A stretch of DNA of 64,000 bases from Flaveria trinervia (Eukaryota > Streptophyta > Magnoliopsida > Asterales > Asteraceae): the NCBI GenBank assembly GCA_025506515.1, contig CM046447.1, positions 90,925,498 to 90,989,497 on the forward strand, given 5' to 3'. The notes below the pieces were generated by a model. The model was not told the DNA's origin and made no database searches. It was given only the letters and a program-made list of their open reading frames with translations. Positions 53,311-64,000 of the stretch are shown here, one piece after another. Numbering within the stretch: position 1 is the first letter of the stretch; each line of letters begins with the position of its first letter. The position numbers were made by a program, and so were the translations under genes.

Positions 53311-54168
53311 TGTTTGTCACTAAACACTTATGTTTTTCTCTCAAACTCACCTAGAACAACACTCAGTTTAAGATAGAATCAGTAAGAGTTGATCACGATA
53401 TAGAAAGTAATAAAGAACACAGGAAGTAATTTTCAAGGTACTTTTATATATTGCTTCCCAACTCAAAATACAAGACTCTTACAAGTAGTATTTGTTGTTG
53501 TTGTTTTGAGTTACAAAGAGAACTTATATATAATACTACCTACAGCCAGATGTACTTTGATACCAGCTGGGATCCTCTAGCTAAAGTCTATACTACAAGA
53601 CTAAAGCTTAAGGTATCTCGGATAAAGTCGTATCTGAGATTTGGTAGTCAGGACATGTCCCTAACTTACCTTTTGTCACCAACTAAAGTTGGTAACATGT
53701 ATTATCATGAAAAGGTGAACAGTGGAATAAAGTATGGTCAACTGCATCGGTCTTTAGGAAGAAGCCAAACAGTATCAGAGGTCTGCAACGGAGTGTCAGA
53801 GACCATACTTGTGTCCACTAGTCATAGTAGTGTCTTCCGAAGGTTAAATGGCTTCGGAAGAGTAAGTACTTCCGAAGACATTTATACTTCGGAAGAGGCT
53901 GCTTCTTCCGAGGCTTGGAGACTTCTTGTTTTCATCATACTTCGAAAGTGTTCTTTAGTTCATTCTTCTAAGGCTTGAACTTCGGAAGTATACACTCGAC
54001 TTCGGAAGTAGAGTTCTTGTCTTCGGAAGTTGATCTTTCACTTTGTCTTTGGAAGAACTCTACAACCTTCGGAAGTTCCATGCTAAGCTTCGGAAGCCTT
54101 TGCATTCAATACCAAAATTATCTAAGTGACTTAGTTTTGGTTGCATTAGCCTTCTTCTTGATCCAACA
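53311..54168 (-). repeat. C2 3' LTR, about 858 bp
   Basis: The right end (CCAACA, minus-strand TGTTGGATCAAG) is fixed by the adjacent polypurine tract. The left end (TGTTTGTCACTAAACAC at 53311) is my best estimate. The stretch from 53830 to 54105 contains about ten TTCGGAAG or TTCCGAAG words. Confidence 0.7.
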
Positions 54169-54180
54169 AACTCCCTCTAG
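54169..54180 (-). other. C2 polypurine tract
   Basis: Minus-strand CTAGAGGGAGTT directly before the LTR, comparable to CAGGGGGAGTT of C1. Confidence 0.8.
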
Positions 54181-54348
54181 GCTGATGCTACCAAAACTTC
54201 ACTTGTTTCTGCTTCTTAAAACTTTCAGCACCAAGGAGAGTAAATATTTGTGTGTCTCCTTGTTCTTCCCTGATGTGGTGCTGAGAAGTTTGTACAGATC
54301 CTTGGTGGATAGAAAATCCAGTCTGTCACCTTGGATAACATGTACCCT

Positions 54349-57300
54349 CTATTGTTGCCCTCTGAAAAGAGTTAGTTGATGGGAACTGTAATCATCTTCC
54401 CATTTGACTATAGGTTCTAATTCTAGACCCTCCACCATCTGTAGAAAGGCAGTGCCTTTGGTGGGAGGTCTTTCCTTGTCTTCCTGTCTTTTCAATCTCA
54501 ACTCTTCTTCAATCTTGGCCTTTGCAATTAACTCGGCTAGGTGAAGGCTGCTAAGATGATTTCTGATGAGAGCAGCAGCTTCGGAGTTGGAGGGGTTGGA
54601 GAATGGCCTCTCTGCTAACTCAGCAATATCAAAACTGCTGGAGTGTAGTAGAGAGGTTGCATTAAGCCTATTGACTTCGCCATTCTCCCTTTCCACAACA
54701 AAGTTATGAGAAGCTTCATCGAACCTCCACTGGACTATTTTCTTTCTAGGCACAAGAGACTGACTGGGAATCTTGTCCTCTTTCTTAGTGTCGAGCAGAG
54801 TCACTAGTTCCTTCTAAGTTTCTTTCGTCATCATTAATGAATCTGAGTTGAGGCCTAGAAGTCTAGCTGCCTAGTCCAGTGTTCCTCTAGGTAAATCAAG
54901 AAATTGATCTCTTGTGAGGGAACAAGAGAATCCATCAACATAGGCAATGATAACAGTATCTTTATCACATGAGACTTCGCTCAAAGTAGTGCAGTTGATG
55001 AGCTTGGTCTTGATTACCTTAAACTCCTCAAGAGAGAGATGTTGAGAAGGCTGAGGGGATGGTTTGGATGGTAGTTGGGTAGGTTGAGGTTCTGGCTAGT
55101 GTTTTGGGTTGAAGGATTGGAAGGTTGGGTGGTTGTGGTGAGGGAGAAGCTGTGGGTAATGGTGTGGGTTCAGGGGTGAAAGGTTCGGTTTTAATGGTGA
55201 AGGGTGAAGGTGAGGGTTCAGGTTGAGGTGGAGTGGTTGCAGTGAAGGTCATCCCCTTTACCCTTCGGTACATCTCTTTTCTCTTCCCCATCCGGATGTC
55301 AGCCTTGATTTCACTGACAATCCGTTGAAGTGTCTTTTCAGACATGGGACCCACTTGCCTGCCAAAGAAGCCATGAGCCCGAAGATAGTCTTTCATCCAG
55401 GCCTTCTCAGTGAGCTTCTTGGTTGCAGTGTCCCTAGCCTTTTCTTCCTTCTTCTTCTTCTCCTTTGCTTTTTCTCTTGCAACTTCTTCCTTTCTTTCTC
55501 CATTTGATCATGCTCTTTGTTATAGAGCCAGAGGATCGTATCATCATTGTGTGGAGAAATTTATTGAAGATTAAAGCCTCTGGAGAGTAGGAAGTTTATC
55601 CTGTCTCTCCTCAGCTGCAGCTCAGCCTCCTTCTGTTTTTCTTCTTCTTTCTCCAAGGACAACCTGGCTTCTTCTTCAAGTTTCAGCCGGGTTACTTCTC
55701 TAGATCCACCAACTCCTCTAGTGGTAGTAGGAGTGTCTCTTATTGGCAGCTCCCATTTGGATAAGCTGGTCAATGATCTCTTCTCTTCTTTTGTTGTTGA
55801 CCGCCTCCTGATTGGTTGCAGCTGCTTTTGTACTGGCAGCTAGCAACTTCTCAGTTGGAAGTCATCCTTTCTTCTTAACTTCTCAATCTTCTCCTCGTCC
55901 TGAAGCTCTTCTGCAGTCAATTTTCTTTTGCCTTTGTCTTTTGAAGTGCTTGACTGTGGTGGTTCTTGAAGAGAGGGTTCTGACTGTGAGAGAGGAGAGA
56001 TGGTGTCTGTGATGGAGGAAGTTTCAGAAAGTCCTCGCTGTTCACCTCAGATGCCATTTCAAGTATTGTATCTGTGATGATCAGTTCCTCGGACATTTTA
56101 AACAGACCTTCCGCAGCTTCCATTTCAGCTTCGGAAGATTCAGCTTGTTTTTCCGAGGCTTTAACTTCAGCTTCGGAAGTTAGAGGAGATGCAGATTCTG
56201 TCCCAACTATTTCAGTTGCTGGGCCATCAGTCCCTATTTCCCCTTCGAAATGAATCTTAGGTTCCATGTGGACCTTAGGTTGACCAACTTCTTCCACAGT
56301 GGTGGAAGGTGCAGTCAGCCTCTGAAGTTCTTCAGCTCCAAAGTAGAGCATTGCAGCATCTGGCTTGGCTGATCTGTGGAGGATCTCAAAAGAAACTTGG
56401 TGAAGAGTTTGTAGAGATCTGAGCATCTTTGAGTCAATCTGTAGAATGAATGAGATGGCTCAGACACAGTGATGATAGGAGTAGATGAAGTTGAAGTTGG
56501 AGTTGAAGTGTGGGTCTATTGGGGGTCCTCAAGTGTTTGTCTCTGAACATTCTCCCCCTTTTTGGTAGCATCATCTTGAGAGCTAGATGAGCTAGAGGAA
56601 GAAGTTAATAAGACCTGAATAGGTACATGCTTGACAGACCTCTCTGTCCGTTTCTCAGCTAGTTTGGCCTAGAGATTGTCAATCTCAAGTTGCTGAGTGG
56701 CGGACCTTGCTTCTAAAGTCCTAACCAAAGATTCAAGGTTTGAGACTTTAGATAGAAGGTCGTGAATGAGGAGTTTCAAGCTTCCTTCATCTTCTTTTGA
56801 AGAATCATGGGGAGATGAGGTAACATACCTGGTATGTTCAGCCTCACCACCAGATGTGGTTTCTTGGCACCCTAGTTTCCTATACTCAATGATGTCTCTT
56901 TCAGAGTCATCAAAGTGCTCGGTTGCCGCAGATTCAGTCTGAGAGATGTTACCACTATCCACAAGGTTCATTGAGGCACCTTCTGTAGTGGCAGCTGAAT
57001 CTGCATGAGTCCCCTCCACATCAGTGGGACTCACCTCAGTAATTGGTTGCTGATGGGGGCTAGAGATAAGGGATTTCTTCGGGCTCTATTGATCTTGAAG
57101 AGGGTGTTGTAGATCAACTTCATTGCCATGGAGAGATGTTATCTCTTCATCAGTTTTGAATAGAATGTCAGTAAAAGATAGGGAGGTTAAGCCTACTGAC
57201 TCGGGACCTTGGTCAATGTCTATAGGCATTGAGCCTCTGGTGGGGCTGTCCCTTGTTGGCTGTTCAGAAGAGTGTAGATACTCAATCTGAACGCTGCGGT

Positions 57301-58315
57301 TTGGGTGTCGGCTCCTGGGTTTGAGACTGAGGAGACTCAAAACCCATATTGAGGTCAAAAAAGGAGGAGAGACCTCAGACTGAGTGGGAGCCCATGTTTC
57401 CACTCTAGTCTTTTTGGATTGAACAAAAGGGGCTTGTTCAATCAGAGTAGATTGAACAAGGGTTTGTTTGGGGCATCTTTGATATGTGATGGTGATGGGT
57501 GGAGAAGGAAGTGTTGGCATTGTGGTGGTGGTTGCTGGTGTGGGTTCATCCCTGTGGGGTGAACAGGGATGTCACCAGGAGCTATGTGCTCAATCATACC
57601 TGGAAGCAGAGTGGTATACCTTCCAGTGAAGTTGGTGGATACCTTCTTCAATGTCTTGAAGATGGTAGGCCGCATGTGGGGGACAGTCAGAGCAGCTGCA
57701 CAGACAAGCATGCTCTAGTCCAACTCACAGTTGATGATGTGTTGTATGAATCTAGGATACATATAGAATGTCTCCCTTTGTAGATTCCAATCAGATTGGT
57801 GAACACAAATCGTGAGTAGTTGAAGCGCAGGCCTCTCACCAATCCATGAACTAAGCATCCTAGTTCATATGGGATTTGATCCCATCCGCCGGACTTGTTG
57901 GACAAGCAGTGGAGAACAACATGCAGGAGAAACTTCCAATTGTAAGAGAAGTTGAATTTGTATACCGTTGATGTCACCACCATATCCCATAAGGATGTAG
58001 GTGTGTCCAAGTCTGCCTTCGGGAACTCAGTAGGAGCTCCTTCATCATGAAGCTCTAGATGCTCCCTGATGAGTTGTTCAGTAATAATCAACTCCTGTCC
58101 ACAAATGCTGGACCTCAATACTCGAATCCCATTTAGGGTTTTGGCTTGACCATTTGCCCAAAATTCGGCCATGTGATTGGAGTAAACAGTGGGGTTAACG
58201 GTAAGTGCAGTGTAGTAAGGTGATTGGGTGAGAAAGGAGATGATTTCAGAGAAGTCGGCATCCTTGAAGAAGTATCAAGGAGTGCGACCTGGTTGTGCTG
58301 AGGGTTAAGAGCCAT
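54349..58315 (-). pseudogene. C2 ORF3, Sirevirus-type third ORF, frameshifted
   Basis: Starts at 58315 with MALNPQHNQVALLDTSS; the frame shifts near 58265 and continues with an NPTVY motif like NPTIY of C1, then 57687-58172 with MAEFWANGQAKT and FNFSYNWKFLLHVVLHCLS. Later parts are Ser/Pro/Glu-rich, with a coiled coil at 56669-57034 (LLSKVSNLESLVRTLEARSA), TTCGGAAG-coded SSEAE repeats at 55917-56426 and a charged end at 54349-54804. I recall this N-terminal family from Asteraceae Sireviruses. No signal peptide or clear membrane span, so an envelope role is not supported. Function unknown. Confidence 0.7.
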
Positions 58316-58952
58316 TTGGAGAAAGGTGAATGAGGATGAATTTGAGCTTGGGTAAAGTTACAAAGGAGAAAATTTCTAGGGCTGTAAAATTGCAAGTAAG
58401 AAGATGAAATTGAACAGTCGAGATATTTAAAAGAGGGTGGGAAGGCAGTAAGTAATGGGTTAGGATAAGGTGATGTGATGGTTTAGTGGATGAAATGACA
58501 GTGGCGGTAAGGTTAAAATCAGTTAAATAATCCGACATCATTAACAAAATCTTTACTTTTTACAGTGTGGGGCCCAAGAGATTTACGTTACACAGTAGAA
58601 TCTTTCTTCCGAATGTAAAACATTTCGAAGGTAATTTGTCTTCCAAAGGCAATTCTTACTTCCGAAGCAAAAACTTTGCTTCGAAGGTTAGATTTGCTTT
58701 CGAATGGAGAATTTGTAAACTCGGAAGTAGATCTGATATGTAATCAATCGCTTCTTCTGAGACCAAAAGTTCTTCGAGAAGAAAAAATTATCCTTTGAGA
58801 AATTTTGCTTCGAAGATATAAAATAACTTCCGAGGGTTAATTTCTCTTCGGAAGAAATTACAATTAGAAAATTTTCAGAAAGATCTTTGTAACAGGGCTT
58901 AAATTGTATTGACAGAAGACATTACACATTAAAAGGTTTCAAAAGAGGTGAA
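58316..58952 (-). repeat. C2 inter-ORF spacer of TTCCGAAG words
   Basis: No ORF of interest. From about 58605 to 58860 it is dense in CTTCCGAA, CTTCGAAGG and CTTCGGAAG, palindromic or nearly so. It occupies the same place as the CTTCAGTTGTT spacer in C1. Confidence 0.8.
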
Positions 58953-59560
58953 CTAATCAATGTTTATTATCCCAATAGCTGTTATGAGATATTTAAATCT
59001 TTGCTCATCAAAAGCTTTGGTGAACAAATCAGCATACTGTTCATTTGAATCCACTTTGATTAATTTAATCATATTCTTCTCATGAATATCTCTAATGAAA
59101 TGATACCTGATGTCAATATGCTTTGTCTTGGAGTGCTTCACCGGATTTTCAGTAATGGAGATAGCACTGTTGTTGTCAATATGGATAGGAGTACTCATTA
59201 AGTTGAATCCATAGTCTAACATCTGATTCTGAATCCATAGCAGTTGAGCACAGCAGCAGCAGCAATGTATTCAGCTTCAGCAGTTGATGTAGATACACAG
59301 GATTGTTTCTTGCATTGCCATGAGATGATCCTTCCACCAAGAAATTGACATCCCCCTGATGTTGATTTCTTGTCAATATTGCAGCCACCATAGTCACTGT
59401 CAGAGTATCCATAATGATTAAAATCCTTGTTTCTGGGATACCAGAGACCTAGTTTAGGTGCTCTTTTGAGGTATCTGAGAATTCTCTTAACAGCAGCTAA
59501 GTGAGACACCTCGGGCAGCCTGATATCTTGCACAAATGCAAGTAGCAAACATGATATCAG
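58953..59560 (-). pseudogene. C2 RNase H and pol terminus
   Basis: 59216-59548 has HLAAVKRILRYLKRAPKLGL, YSDSDYGG and ISWQCKKQSCVSTSTAEAEY. 58953-59222 has MSTPIHIDNNSAISITENPV and HSKTKHIDIRYHFIRDIHEK and ends at the pol stop. One frameshift lies between them near 59220. Confidence 0.9.
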
Positions 59561-60490
59561 GTCCGCTAGCAGTAAGATACATCAGAGAAGCAATAATTGC
59601 CCCATACTGATGTTGATCAATATCCTCCCCTTCAAGGTCAGGACAAAGATTATGGTTTTTGGGTATAGGTGTGTGGGCAAGCTTGCAATCCTTCATTTCA
59701 AATCTTCCTAAGATGTCAGACACATACTTAGATTGATTAATGAAGAACCCTTCTTATTTGCTTTACCTGAATTCCATGGAAAAATCCATTTTTCCTATGG
59801 AACTCATCTCAAACTTCTTTTTCATAATGCTCTTAAAGTCCTTACACATCTGGTCATTTGAAGAACCAAATATGATGTCATCAACATAGACTTGAACAAG
59901 CAATATGTCCTTTCCAGACTTTTTGATGAAGGGAGTCTTGTCAATGGTACCTCTAGTGTAGCCGTTCTTCAAAAGAAACTGAGACAATGTCTCATACCAC
60001 AGCCTAGGTGCTTGGTGCAACCCATATAGAGCTTTATCCAATTTGCACACATAGTTGGGGTGTTGTGGGTCTTCAAATCCTGAAGATTGGCATACATAGA
60101 CTTCCCTATCTATATCCCCATATAGAAATGCACACTTGACATCAAGCTGATAGACAGTGAAGTCCTTGGATGCAGCATAAGCAAGGAAGATCCTAACTGC
60201 CTCAAGTCTTGCAACTGGTGCAAAGACATCAGTATAATCAATTCCTTCTTCTTGTGTGTATCCTTGAACTACAAGTCTTTCTTTGTTCTTGATGATCAAG
60301 CCTCTATCATCTCTCTTGTTTCTGAAAACCATTTAGTGCCTATTGGTACTTGACTGGATGGTAGCGGACATAGGTTCCATACCTTTTGTCTCTTGAATTG
60401 AAGCAGCTCCTCTTGCATCGATTCAAGCCAGCTACTATCTTTTAAGGCATCTTCTACCTCTTGGGTTCCATCTAGGATAGAAAGCATGAG
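59561..60490 (-). pseudogene. C2 reverse transcriptase, catalytic part open
   Basis: 59763-60332 is open for 189 residues: RLVVQGYTQEEGIDYTDVFA, VYQLDVKCAFLYGDIDREVY, LDKALYGLHQAPRLWYETL and LLVQVYVDDIIFGSS with the YVDD box intact. The upstream part (60296-60487, LESMQEELLQFKRQKVWNL) is separated by a frameshift, and a stop near 59761 precedes GRFEMKDCKLAHTPIP at 59487-59723. Confidence 0.92.
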
Positions 60491-61990
60491 TACAAGCAGA
60501 CATTCCCATGATGAGTTTGTCCTTTTGTTCTCACACCCTCAGTGACATCCCCTATGATGTTCTCAACAGGATGAGTGTTATGAATCCTAAGGCGAGGAAT
60601 CACTTCTAGTTGCAGAGATAGATCTAGGTTGGACATATTCTGCTCAGGAACTAGAACACTTTGTCCTGCTGTTGTTTCAAAATCATTCAATGAGGACTGA
60701 TTGAACGAGTGAGAAACATCATCAATGGTTGGCTGTGAAGTGGTGTTAATAGTTTCCTGTCCCTTCGAAACATGACTTCCTTCTACCTGGTGTTGTGGTG
60801 GATAACCTGATGAGTTTTAAGGCTCAGTGAGTGATTCACTTGAAGAAGCTTCACAATTCCTTAATATGGTCAAGCTATCAAATCTGTGAATAGTGGAAAC
60901 TTCGTTTGTTGCAGCTCTTGGAGAATTTGGACTAGGTCTGGGAAGCTCAAACAGTTGATCGTCAGCAACAGCATCAGCATCATTTTTTGAGCACCTATTC
61001 CAACAGAAACATTCTCACAAGATGGTGTAGAATAGTATGGAAACAATTTTAAATCAAAGATATGATCAGGGCCATTCCCCCTAACACAAGGAGTGTGCTC
61101 ATTAACAACTATATTGGATGACTCCTCAAATTGTTGATTCTTAATGTTGTATACTCTGTAAGCATTGGAGCTAGAAGAGTATCCAACAAAGATAGCATCA
61201 TCCGACTTTTCAGCAAACTTTGCTAAGTTGTCTTTTGTGTTAAGTATGGTACACCTGCTGCCAAAAGACCTTAGAAAGCCAATGAACGGTGGCCTCTTGT
61301 TCCATAGCTCATAAGGGGTTTTTCCATGGGGCTTAACTACAAGAACTTTGTTCTGCACATAGCATGCAGTGCTGACTGCCTCTGCCTAGAATGTTAGAGG
61401 TAGTTTTGAATCAGCTAACGTAGTTCGAGCAGCCTCAATAAGTGTCCTGTTCGTCCTCTCAGCAACACCATTTTGTTGAGGAGTTCTGGGAGCACTATAT
61501 TGTCTGGCAATCCCTTTTGAGTTATAGAATGAGTCAAGAACGAAGTTCTTAAACTCAATCCCTTGATCACTTCTAATGATTTTAACCTTGTGATCAATTT
61601 GATTTTCTATTTTAAGAATAAAAGATTTAGTGTTTCAGCAGTTTCATCTTTAGTTCTTAAAAAGAATACCCATGTGAATCTTGTAAAATCATCAACTATC
61701 ACAAGCAATATGATTTCCTTCCAATGCTCATTATACTTGTGGGACCAAAAGGATCCATGTGCAATAAATGTAATGGAGTAGTGATAGAGTTAACACATTT
61801 GGATTTATGAGATGTCCTGTGTTGTTTCCCTTTCAGGCAAGCACATAGTTATCTTTGGAAAAACTCCTTTTTAGGCAAACCATGTACCAAGTTATTTTTA
61901 GCCAATTTATTCATTGTCTTAAAATTACATGACACATACGTTTATGCTACAGTGTTGACTCATCATCATCCACTTTGGAAAGAAAGCATG
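60491..61990 (-). pseudogene. C2 integrase and integrase-RT linker
   Basis: 60870-61358 is the C-terminal part (VLVVKPHGKTPYELWNKRPP, FLRSFGSRCTILNTKDNLAK, DDAIFVGYSSSSNAYRVYN). Core residues appear upstream in other frames: an Asp in VIVDDFTRFTWVFF near 61690, an Asp in RSDQGIEFK near 61570, and a Glu in NGVAERTNRTLIE near 61440. A Trp codon near 61387 is TAG. The linker to reverse transcriptase (60472-60870) is Ser/Thr-rich with stops. Confidence 0.88.
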
Positions 61991-62420
61991 ATACTTCACC
62001 CTTTGGGGAAGCATTGTTCATATCAAGCTTGTACATATCCCCTTTTCTGGGAGATCTAAAAGCACCAATTCTGGAGGAATTGTCATCCCAGGTTTGAGGA
62101 TAATGCACTCATGTTCTGTGAAAAGCATTTGGTGCTTTTGATCACAGAATTGAGAACACTACAGATTGTGTTCAAGCTGTTTGACAAAATGTTGTTTGAC
62201 AAAGTGAACTTTGTCAACCTTTAATTTACCATTGGATATACTCCTTCTGCCAGAAATATATCCTCCGGCCTCACCTCCAAATTGAACAGGACCCCCATCA
62301 TAGTTCTGAAACTGTTGAAGGAGAGATCCGTTCCCTGTCATGTGCCTGGAGCATCCACTATCTACAATTCATATATTGTTGTTCTTGTCATATGGATGTC
62401 CCTGCACATAAGATGAGATT
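61991..62420 (-). pseudogene. C2 protease and pre-integrase region
   Basis: The copia protease motif VDSGCSRHMTGN is present with DSG coded at 62354-62362; a TGA lies three codons upstream, where relatives have Trp. The 62159-62341 stretch continues with GNGSLLQQFQNYDGGPVQFG. Pre-integrase zinc residues follow in broken frames. Confidence 0.82.
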
Positions 62421-64000
62421 GTTAGTTTTGTTTGGAAGCCCAAGCCTTGCTGGTGGGTTCTTCCAAAGATAATGACATAATTGAACCAAATGTTATGCAT
62501 GGGGGTTCAATAGAAGTCTTTGAAGAAGAGGTTTGGGCTGCAACATCTTCCTTGATCTTCCAGTCCATCCTTTGGTTGATCTTGGAGGATGAGCTTGTTG
62601 AAGCTTTAGCAGCATGGCTATCTTCCGAAGCTTCTTTCTTTTCGAAGAAGTCTTCACCACCTTTTCTTCCGAAGCAGTCTTCTTTTGGGGAGGTTTCAAG
62701 GGAACTTTCTTGTTCTTCCGAACCATAGTAGCTTTTGCTTTCGAATCCATTTCCCTTCGAAATAAGGAGTTTCTTCCGAAAGCAACCTGGCTTCCGAGAT
62801 TAGCCTTCCCTTTTTCATTACTTGAACTGTTTGAAAAGGTTCAAATGTGAAACCTTCCTTGACTCCTTCTTTCCTAACATTATTTGCATAATGTGTGCTT
62901 GCAGGATTGTAGTAACAATCTTTTGCCATGTGGTTTTGCAGACCACACATTATGCATGCAATGTTAGCTCTTTGGGAATGTGAGGGTTGCTATTTCTTGG
63001 GCTTCTTTTCTTCATCAGCAACTTTTCCCTTCAACTTCTAATCCTTTGGCAGGAAAGAAGTGCTGGTATTACACTCTTTTCCTGAATCAAAAGTACCTAC
63101 CACTTGGAATCCAGCAGAGATAAAGACACCCTTCTGCTTGGGGTCAATCTTCAGCTTGGACTCAGCCACCTTCTTAGCAGTTCTCCTTGCAGCTTTAGCT
63201 CTGCTTCTTCTGGCCTTAGTGGTTAGGATTTGTTCTTCACATGAGGAGATGGGTACATCAACCTGTTCCTTCCCTGTGGTGACCACTATTGTTGCTTCAT
63301 CCTTTAACTCAGGTGAGGAAGGGCCAGCAGTAGGAACCTCTTGCTCTTCAGTACCACATCTAGGCTATCTAATAGACTCATAGGAGTGTGGTGGAGCAAT
63401 TTCATTGGTTCCCAACCCTCCTTTGTTCTGATAGCAGAGTTTGGAGTGGGAGGATGATGCAAGAATAGCTTGGAAGTTTTGCTCATAGATAGCATGCTTC
63501 CTGGCCTGAGCCTTAGCAATGACAAGCTGGGCTTGAGCCTTAGACAATTTGGATAACAGATCTTTGATTTGAGTCTTCTACTTGGTGTGTTCATGTTTTA
63601 AAAGAGACAGTTTTCTCCAACTCCTCATTTTTCTTTTGATAGTCAGATTCAGCTCTTTTAAAATTAGATTTTAAGATATTTAAAGACTCAATATCAGATC
63701 TGATTTCCATATTGTAATCCTGATAGAGTTTAACTTGAGCTATACAGGCTGGAGTGTAGAGATGTTCATATACCTGGGCATCGTCTGTTCCAGCCATGAG
63801 AGCTTGAGCAGGAGTCACATCCTGTACCATGAAGCTCCAGTCAACTTCTTGAGCCATTACAACTGTTTTAGTTGACTTCTCAACAGGCTTTGAGGTTGAG
63901 GGATGTGTGGAGGCCTGTGGGGTTCCCAGATTGGTCTTGGGAGCCTTGCATTCCCTTGCAAAGTGACCCAGTTTGTTACAGTTGTAACACTTTGCCTTGG
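62421..64000 (-). pseudogene. C2 gag C-terminal half, runs off the window
   Basis: A canonical knuckle CYNCNKLGHFAREC is at 63948-63989, the same class as that of C1. 63591-63857 follows with a coiled coil (LNILKSNFKRAESDYQKKNE). A second CCHC motif, CIMCGLQNHMAKDC, is at 62915-62956. The linker 62493-62800 is Lys/Ser-rich and contains many TTCCGAAG words translated as SSEE/SEE-like runs. Several frame breaks are present. The capsid lies beyond 64000. Confidence 0.85.
62915..62956 (-). other. C2 second CCHC zinc knuckle
   Basis: Codes CIMCGLQNHMAKDC, CX2CX4HX4C intact. It corresponds in position to the damaged CGKFNHLSDECW motif of C1. Confidence 0.85.

Larger units (their letters stand above)
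53311..64000 (-). mobile_element. Ty1/copia element C2, Sirevirus type, truncated by window edge
   Basis: Minus-strand order from the right edge: gag (knuckle at 63948-63989), linker, protease, integrase, reverse transcriptase, RNase H, spacer, ORF3, polypurine tract, LTR. It is related in plan to C1 but clearly a different family: its repeated word is CTTCCGAAG rather than CTTCAGTAGTT. Its 5' LTR and primer site lie outside the window, so target duplication cannot be checked. Confidence 0.92.

Noticed and set aside
53451..53978. 175-codon plus-strand open frame
   Set aside because: It overlaps the C2 LTR; Ser/Glu-rich residues come from the TTCGGAAG words, and there is no matching frame in C1.
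55223..56012. Plus-strand open frames opposite C2 ORF3
   Set aside because: Antisense to the ORF3 frame and low-complexity (Leu/Phe runs).

Overview
The window is plant nuclear DNA made almost entirely of LTR retrotransposons. About five-sixths can be assigned to five Ty3/gypsy or Ty1/copia units plus pieces of an older gypsy element. I see no intact host gene, tRNA, rRNA, CRISPR array or bacterial-type operon. The host is probably a eudicot. The two Sirevirus-type copia elements carry a third ORF of a kind I recall from Asteraceae (daisy-family) genomes, so Asteraceae is my best guess; that is inference.

Layout. 1-2.9 kb: AT-rich DNA with a DNA-transposon-like repeat end and an (AT)n tract. 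2.9-17.3 kb: an old minus-strand gypsy element with a tRNA-Asp-like primer site (Athila/Tat-like). It is interrupted by a minus-strand chromovirus of the Tekay/Del type (G1, 3183-12409) and by a Tekay solo LTR (12885-15040, duplicated target TATGG). 18171-29962: a structurally complete plus-strand Sirevirus-type copia element (C1), with 725- and 751-bp LTRs and a perfect TTACG target duplication, but decayed coding. 30-36.2 kb: non-coding DNA with microsatellites, a MITE-like element, copies of a dispersed repeat and a GC-richer island. About 36.28-37.12 kb: part of a plus-strand Athila-like LTR. 37120-53037: a plus-strand tandem Tekay composite, LTR-G2-LTR-G3-LTR, ending in a bare primer-site stub. 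53311-64000: a second Sirevirus-type element (C2, minus strand), cut by the window edge inside gag.

How the genes worked together. The Tekay units encode gag (capsid plus zinc knuckles), protease, reverse transcriptase, RNase H, integrase and a C-terminal chromodomain-like region. The copia units encode gag, protease, integrase, reverse transcriptase, RNase H, then a separate ORF3. Every polyprotein here is broken by stops or frameshifts. Comparing G2 with G3 shows many stops are C-to-T or G-to-A changes, as expected of silenced, methylated copies.

The most interesting structure is recombination between elements: G1 has non-sister LTRs and mismatched flanks; the middle LTR of the tandem array is a fusion of two LTR types with a TTTTGA junction; and the two complementary halves of an Athila-like LTR lie 34 kb apart on opposite strands, each ending at a Tekay element, which suggests an inversion. 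Each LTR family also carries its own short repeated word, often able to form hairpins.
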